The notes under the pieces: generated by a model
Databases searched by the model: none
What the model was told of the DNA's origin: nothing
What the model saw: the letters and a program-made list of their open reading frames with translations, nothing else
Translations under genes and position numbers: made by a program
Assembly: GCF_963924675.1 (NCBI RefSeq)
Contig: NC_089231.1
Location: 71,733,191 to 71,797,190 of the forward strand
Source of the DNA: Phocoena phocoena
Taxonomy: Eukaryota > Chordata > Mammalia > Artiodactyla > Phocoenidae
DNA: 64,000 nt
Direction: 5' to 3'
Shown here: positions 58,155 to 64,000 of the stretch, one piece after another
Layout: every line of letters begins with the position of its first letter
How positions within the stretch are numbered: the first letter of the stretch is position 1

Positions 58155-58370
58155 TGTCAAGTGCAGTCCTTAAGAGGCTGTGGAGTCAGGCAGACCTGGC
58201 ATGGAATCCTGCCTCTTTCACCTCCAAGCTGAGTAACCTTGGGAAGTTACTCTACCACTCTGAGCCTCAGTTTTCGTATATAGGGATAGTAATAGAAGTC
58301 CCTGCCCAGGGCGGCTGTGATCATTAAATGAGATGACGCACATGAAGATAAATCAGCACCATGCACAGGA
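58155..58370. repeat. MIR element
   Basis: 'gctgtggagtcaggcagacc', 'tgagtaaccttgggaagtta' and 'ctgagcctcagttttcgtat' followed by 'aaatgagatgacgcac' form a long MIR. Confidence 0.8.
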
Positions 58371-59600
58371 TACAGTGTGAGCTCAGCAGGAAGATGGCGT
58401 GACTTTTGTCCATCTGATTCTTATTAACCCCAAGCTGGCAGCGCAGTTAAGAGCGAAAGAGGGTGTGTGGGGCACTTGAATTAACAAAGCACTGTGGGGC
58501 TTTGCACAAGGAGCCCCATCTATGTACAGCCCTTGGGGCACCTTCTCAGTCTCCCTGGTTTTCTCTTGCTCTGGCCAGTGATGGGGAACGGTCTTTGCGG
58601 TCTCTCCGTGGACTTAGCCAGAAGGACTTCCTTGAACAATCCTACAGTTATTTCAGGAATTTCCCCCCTCCCCAATACATCAGCCAAGCAAGAGCCATTC
58701 TCAAGATTATTATGGTTGAGAGGGGGATTTAGAGAATATTTGTTTGAATCTGTTGCCTCCCAATGTCTTTATCAAAACCATGTGTTCCAAGAGATTGTTC
58801 ACAAGAGGCCCATCTCTGTCCTGTCCTCTCCAAGTATCTTGCTAGTCAAGAGACAAGGCGTTTCTTCTCCTTGGACGGGAGCAGTTTGGAACACAAGTGC
58901 AGAACGAGAGTTTTAAAGTCAGATCGAAGTGGTTGTGAAGCCCAAGTTCCCCTCTTGGCAGCTGGGTGACCTTGAAGGATGACCTCAACTGATTCCTGAA
59001 CCAATGGAGAGAATATCAGCACCAGGTTCTAGGGCCACTTTGAAGATTAAATGGGATGTACATTAATGCCCTTGGCAGAGTACTTTGCTAATGCTTGTTA
59101 AACTGTTATTGTAACTACACATGTCCCAGATGAGCTCAGGGTAAAGACTGAGACTCTGGAATAGGCTAGGATATCACAGAATGCTCCATTTGATGCTACA
59201 GCACTGGGTTACACACCCCTGCTATTGGGAGGGCTATGCACAGTTCTTCGGTCAGTGGGATATCATCAGCTCTTAGAAAAGTAAAATTCTTCTCCTTTCC
59301 AGGCAGGTAGGAGCTGAGGCATCCCTCAGCCTTCCGAAGCTCTGGGATGCACTGGGCAGGGAATTTCTCCTAGGATCAACCTCTTGGTGGTCTGGGGTCA
59401 TCCACCTATTAAACAGCCATTCAGCTTGCTCCATTCTAGAGAAACAGGGCTCTGCCAGTCCCTGTAATAGCCTAGGATTTGTGAATTCTTGAATCCAAAT
59501 ATACGTTTATGGGTATCAAGCCAATGACGAACTTAGGCCAGCCTGAATTTTGTAGATACATCATGTGTACAGTATAAGAGGATTACAGGGGGAAAGTAGA
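58371..59600. other. Unassigned sequence with a further MIR-like piece
   Basis: A MIR-like piece at about 58915-59100. Otherwise no recognised gene. Confidence 0.35.
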
Positions 59601-59639
59601 AAATGTCTAGGAAGCTATTCAGAGAGAAGTTACTATCTG

Positions 59640-59870
59640 TTTCTACCCAGTTATCTCATACCCATACCCATCTCCCACCAACTCAGCCACACGTTCATCC
59701 CTCCACCCACTGCCCAGTCCATATCCAACCTAATACCCACCCCATTCTTCATCCATCTATTCCTCTACCCACTCCATCTCCCTTCAGACCCACCCATCTG
59801 TCCCATCCATCCATCCAGACATCCAGACATCCACCACTTGCCCACCCTATCCATCCATTTAGCAAACGTT
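59640..59870. repeat. Degenerate CCAT/CCCA-rich simple repeat
   Basis: Imperfect runs such as 'catacccatacccatctccc' and 'catccatccatccagacatc'. This is a low-complexity tract that opens long frames in two registers. Confidence 0.75.
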
Positions 59871-60012
59871 TATTAATTACTCATTATGTGCTACAACTTG
59901 TGTTATGGATCTAGGACACATATAACTTGAGACCTGGCTCCTTTTCCCAAGAACATCCTGTGTGCAAGAGCTATACTCTAGAATAAAAAAGACAAAACTC
60001 AACCAGGTTTTT

Positions 60013-60364
60013 TTTTTTAATATAAATTTATTTATTTATTTTTGGCTGCGTTGGGTCTTGGTTGCTGCACGCAGGCTTTCTCTAGTTGCAGTGAGCGGGG
60101 GCTACTCTTCATTGTGGTGTGCGGGCTTCTCATCACGGTGGCTTCTCTTGTTGTGGAGCACGGGCTCTAGGCATGCAGGCTTCAGTAGTTGTGGCACGTA
60201 GGCTCAGTAGTTGCGGCTCGTGGGCTCTAGAGCGCAGGCTCAGTAGTGGTGGCGCACGGGCTCGGTTGCTCTGTGGCATGTGGGATCTTCCCGGTCCAGG
60301 GCTCAAACCCATGTCCCCTGCATTGGCAGGCGGATTCTTAACCACTTCGCCACCAGCGAAGCCG
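60013..60364 (-). mobile_element. CHR SINE (long form), antisense
   Basis: The reverse complement begins ggcttcgctggtggcgaagt and has a tRNA-like region, 'cgcaactactgagcctacgt' body and AAATAAATAAATAAA tail. Flanks tcaaccaggtttt and tcagctaggtttt are a diverged duplication. Confidence 0.9.
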
Positions 60365-60399
60365 TCAGCTAGGTTTTAATAAGATACAACACGCGGAAT

Positions 60400-60560
60400 C
60401 TTGTAGTGGTTACGTAAGCACATGGGCTTTGTAGCCAGACCAACTTGACTTTGTTTTGGGCTCTGCCACTTGCCAGATGGATATCCTTGTACCAATCGTA
60501 GCACATTATTAAACCCCAGTTTCCTCATCTGCGAAGTAGGAATAATAATTGCATCTCCTT
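60400..60560. repeat. MIR element
   Basis: 'gggctctgccacttgccaga', 'ccccagtttcctcatctgcg' and 'aataataattgcatctcctt' in MIR order. Confidence 0.8.
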
Positions 60561-61440
60561 CAGAGGATCTTGGTGAACACTACACAAGTTAATGCTAAGA
60601 AAGTTAGCATGTTGACAAAGGGTCACATAGCAAAGAACTGTAGCTGTCCTCTGGGAATTGAGAGCAGCCCCAGACGACAACCAGGAAGACAATGGGAACC
60701 TCAGTCCTACAGCTACAAGGAACTGAATTCTGCCAATACTGCTGCAGGCTTGGAAGGGGACCCTGAGCTCTGGGAAGGAGCCCACTTGACACCTTGATTG
60801 AAGCATCGTGGGACCCTGAGAAGACCCAGCTAAGCCATGCCTGGACTACTGACTCATGGAAACAGCGAGATATTGATTGCATGTGGTTTTAAGCCACTAA
60901 GCTTGAGGAAATTTGTGATGTGGCAATAGGTAACTAAGATATTCAGTAACTTGCCCAAGGCTACAGAGCTCCTCAAGGATAGAGCTGGGATTCAGAGCAG
61001 GAGAGAACCACAACATGGTATTGAAAGATAACCAGCCAGAGGGATTAAAACGCAAAAGATTTCCTGATTAGCCTTCAATTGACTGGAAAATCCAGTTAAT
61101 CAGAATTTCTAATTCTTGGACCTTATGATTTGTCAGGGATTTTCTGGATTTGAAATCAAGTTTTCCATGGCAATTGGGGCAAATACCCATGGATGCCCTG
61201 ATGACGCTGGATAAATGTAGCCACTGTAGAGTCGGGAGAAGAAAGTTCTGTTTCTTTTTACGTAAAGGTCTGATTCAGAGCAACCAAGTGTTAGAAGATA
61301 GTAAGGAATGTGAAGGAAGCATAGGGTGATGTGACAGAGGGCAACTGTGGGATCTACGTGGAGAAAACAAGTAGGAGAGGACAGCAGAGCTGACACATGA
61401 ATGGAGAGAGGGAGGCAGCAAGGCCAGGACTGGAGGAAGC
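60561..61440. other. Unassigned sequence
   Basis: A short MIR-like piece at 60940-60990. No gene recognised. Confidence 0.35.
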
Positions 61441-62020
61441 AGAGCATTCAAGGCACAGGGAAGAGCAGGTGTAAAGGCCCTGTGGTGGGAGCAAACGTGG
61501 GCCAGACAGGGAAGAGGAAGGATGCTCTTAGGAGGCTGACACACAGTGTGTGTGGTGAATCAGAGGAGCCTGGTGTGTCAGGAGGGCCAGAGATGAGGTC
61601 GCCAGGGGTCAGTTAGGGTAAGAAAAGGAACTTGGACTTCATCCTGTTGGCAGCAGGGAGCCATAAAAAGGAGCAGCAGGGGGCTTCCCTGGTGGCACAG
61701 TGGTTGAGAGTCCGCCTGCCGATGCAGGGGACACGGGTTCGTGCCCCAGTCCGGGAAGATCCCACATGCTGCGGAGCGGCTCGGCCTGTGAGCCATGGCC
61801 GCTGAGCCTGCGCGTCCGGAGCCTGTGCTCTGCAACGGGAGAGGCCGCGACAGTGAGAGACCCGCGTACCACAAGAAAAAAAAAAAAAAAAGAAAAGGAG
61901 CAGCAGGATCCGAGTTATATTGTTCAGTGATCCCTCTGATTGCTGTGGGCAGGACGGAGAAGGCGGCTGGAAGGATGGTACTGAGAACAGGTTGGAGACC
62001 CTGCAGTAGTCCTAGCACAG
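61440..62020 (+). repeat. Old L2-like interspersed repeat, split by a SINE
   Basis: 'cattcaaggcacagggaaga gcaggtg', 'aaaggccctgtggtgggagc', 'ttggacttcatcctgttggc' and, after the SINE, 'tgatccctctgattgctgtg' follow a common mammalian repeat. Class assignment is tentative. Confidence 0.5.
61681..61892 (+). mobile_element. CHR SINE (200-bp form), young-looking
   Basis: Head gggcttccctggtggcacag, end gcgtaccaca and a poly-A tail. A perfect 15-bp duplication aaaaggagcagcagg flanks it (61666-61680 and 61893-61907). Confidence 0.95.
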
Positions 62021-62470
62021 GACATTCTGAGGGATTTCTTGTCTCCTCCCACTGGGATCCTTGGCAGATCCTTTAACTCACCAAGCCCTTTCCTGGCTCA
62101 GGGTTGCTCACATGGAGGTCCCTCACCTACAATCCTCTTTCAGCACCTTTCCCTCGCTACCTCTCCAGCTCTTTTCTTACATCTTCTTCTCTCATGTCTT
62201 TTCATCTGGAATTCTTCTCTGACCCCAAGTCCAGCGGAGTGCTCATGGCATCGAGCTCTCACTGAGCTTGCGAAATGCAGCTTACCCCTCGCTTCTCCTT
62301 CGGGAGCCTATGAAAGCAAGAATTGCATCATTGCTGCCCTACACAGAAAACATGCAGAAGACTCTCAGCAAATCTTTCTGCTTGAGATTTATGCTGCTGA
62401 CCCTAAATGATTTTTAAACAACTAAGTAGGGTCGGTCTTTCAAGCAAATGTGTTTTTAGAGCAATAACTA
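62021..62470. other. Unassigned sequence
   Basis: Pyrimidine-rich, with an open frame at 62039-62410 but no recognised domain. Possibly an old repeat. Not called as a gene. Confidence 0.35.
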
Positions 62471-62474
62471 CGAT

Positions 62475-62720
62475 TGGCCGCGTGCCTCACATGTACCAGG
62501 AACGGCGTTAAGCTCATGAAATCCACTCACTCATTTAATCATCTTGAGAGCCATGCCAACTAGAAATGTTCACCCCCATCTTTCAAATGGGAAACTGTGG
62601 ATGAAAATGGCTCCATAACTTGCCCAAGAAAACCTTCTGACTACGTGATGGAGATCACAATTTAAGTCCACGTCCATTTGGGTGCAAAGCTCGTGCTCTT
62701 CTGACCAATGACTCCTAAAG
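62475..62720. repeat. MIR element
   Basis: 'acatgtaccaggaacggcgt', 'caaatgggaaactgtggatg' and 'taacttgcccaagaaaacct' match a diverged MIR. Confidence 0.65.
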
Positions 62721-63238
62721 ATCGGCACAGTCACTCCTTCCACAAGGAGGTAGCAAAGCACCAGCTTTGGAGGTGGTGGAGGATATGATGTGTCATTAGC
62801 CAGAGCTCCTGCCTTCTAGGGGATGAGCACCTGGAAGATGAAAAGAGATGGAGAGAAGTGTTGACGTAGTGCTTATACCTCGGGGATCCATGTGACCCAG
62901 TCTCAAGAGCTGTTGAGATCAACAGAACAGTCTCATGATTCCAAGAATAATTTCAAAATAACTTACATTCATTTATCGTAATTCCTCAACACTAAGGAGA
63001 CGACTCGTGCTCCACAGAAGTATTTCTTAAACTTCTTCTTCTATCCCAGTCACACCCCAAACCACCTTCTCCTCTCTTAACTGATGCATCTCCTTCCCTT
63101 CTCTTACCTTTTGCATTAAGATTCCATATCACTGAAGCTCCAAACAGCTGACAAAACCCAAAGCAGCCCCTTTGACTGTTTGGTGGAAGCCATGGACTTT
63201 CCCCTGGGGAAGTACTCAAATGCATGTGTGTGCATGCA

Positions 63239-63271
<33 letters not shown>

Positions 63272-64000
63272 CCCACACTGGTTTCACTGGTTTGCCAGTC
63301 ATTTCAGGGGGTCCATAGACCTCCTGAATCTTACCCCAGTTTCTGAGTGAGAACCCCCGCCATTGGCAATCTGAAAAGCCGTCAGCTCCTTAGCATTTGC
63401 CAAAGGAAAAGAGCTTCTCCTCCTAACCATGTGCGTGAGAGAACTTCTCTCCCCCCACCCCGCTAACCAACCTAACCCCATGCTTGCTGCTTCAGAAGCT
63501 TGTCATTCTGCAGTTTCCAGCCTGGAATGACTTTCTCTTCCAGGGAGCGGGGAGCTCTGGAATTAGGAGAGCAGAGGACAAAGGCCTTAGCAGCACTCTA
63601 GATGTTGAAACACCAGCAGAAAGAGCTGGAGCCAAGTCTCTCCGTTTACAGTCTGAGTTCAGCTTCTTGATACCCAAGGTGGTTTTAATTTAACCACGTG
63701 GCATGGTTCTGGAGACCAGCAGTTCTCAGCCACAGCATGGCATCACCACTGGGTGGCCATAAGTTATCAGGGACGTTGGAAAATAGTCTGAGCTATTGGT
63801 GAAATACCAAAGGTGGCAGATTGTTTGCTTAAAAAATAAGTTTGAGAACATTCAAGTTTCTTTCTATAATGATGCTGTTTTCAATGCTTTACTTCCAGAT
63901 GTGCTTTCCTGCGGGTGGGGGATGGGTGGGAATAGGCAGTGGGTACCATCTGGGGAATTCAGAACAACCCTGAGATACCCACAATCTTACCCTTCATGGT
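62721..64000. other. Unassigned sequence to window end
   Basis: Apart from the (AC)n array at 63239-63269 and short C-rich tracts, no gene or repeat boundary was recognised. Confidence 0.4.
63239..63269. repeat. (AC)n microsatellite
   Basis: About 15 AC units followed by a short C run. Confidence 0.92.

Noticed and set aside
1..64000. tRNA genes
   Set aside because: The A- and B-box-like sequences all lie in CHR SINE heads with tails and duplications. No free-standing tRNA cloverleaf was recognised.
1..64000. CRISPR arrays or bacterial operon features
   Set aside because: Introns, SINEs, LINEs and ERV sequence show vertebrate nuclear DNA. No regularly spaced repeats of CRISPR type were seen.

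Overview
This is mammalian nuclear DNA, almost certainly from a cetacean (dolphin or toothed-whale type). The main clue is at least twelve copies of the tRNA-derived CHR SINE family found in whales and their relatives. Both the roughly 200-bp form ending GCGTACCGC plus poly-A and the longer form rich in 'ccacaactactg' are present. The L1 elements are also of the cetartiodactyl type. Species assignment is inference.

Left part (1-7.1 kb): seven consecutive 3' exons of a PIWI-clade Argonaute gene on the + strand, best read as PIWIL3. All visible splice junctions are canonical GT-AG. The coding sequence is broken three times: a net 16-nt deletion, a 1-nt deletion, and a TGA replacing a codon in the last exon. 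The introns have collected SINEs and an antisense L1 piece. About 3 kb downstream (9.76-10.25 kb, + strand) lies a relic immunoglobulin lambda V segment of the IGLV10 type. It keeps its leader, V exon and 23-bp-spacer recombination signal but has stop codons. PIWIL3 and the IGL locus both map to 22q11 in human, so this end of the window looks like the margin of the lambda light-chain region.

Middle (10-45 kb): no intact gene is visible. There is an old L1 with a MaLR LTR and a SINE inserted (13-15.3 kb), a dispersed duplication of about 0.85 kb (15.3/17.05 kb), abutting SINEs (19.8-20.4 kb) and an antisense LTR (21.1 kb). A 62-bp tandem duplication (25.9 kb) is followed by a degenerate endogenous retrovirus with two LTRs (28-33 kb), more L1 pieces, and a small CpG-rich block with GC boxes and a YY1-like site (39.7-39.9 kb).

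Right part (45.5-64 kb): an essentially full-length but mutated L1 on the - strand (45.58-53.0 kb) with 16-bp target-site duplications and its own GC-rich 5' UTR. A short opposite-strand L1 tail is nested in its ORF2. Beyond it are MIR/L2-type old repeats, two more CHR SINEs, a strong CTCF-like motif (55.72 kb) and unassigned unique sequence. No functional protein-coding gene could be supported anywhere in the window. The biology here is a decayed germline piRNA-pathway gene, a decayed antibody V segment and layered retrotransposition.
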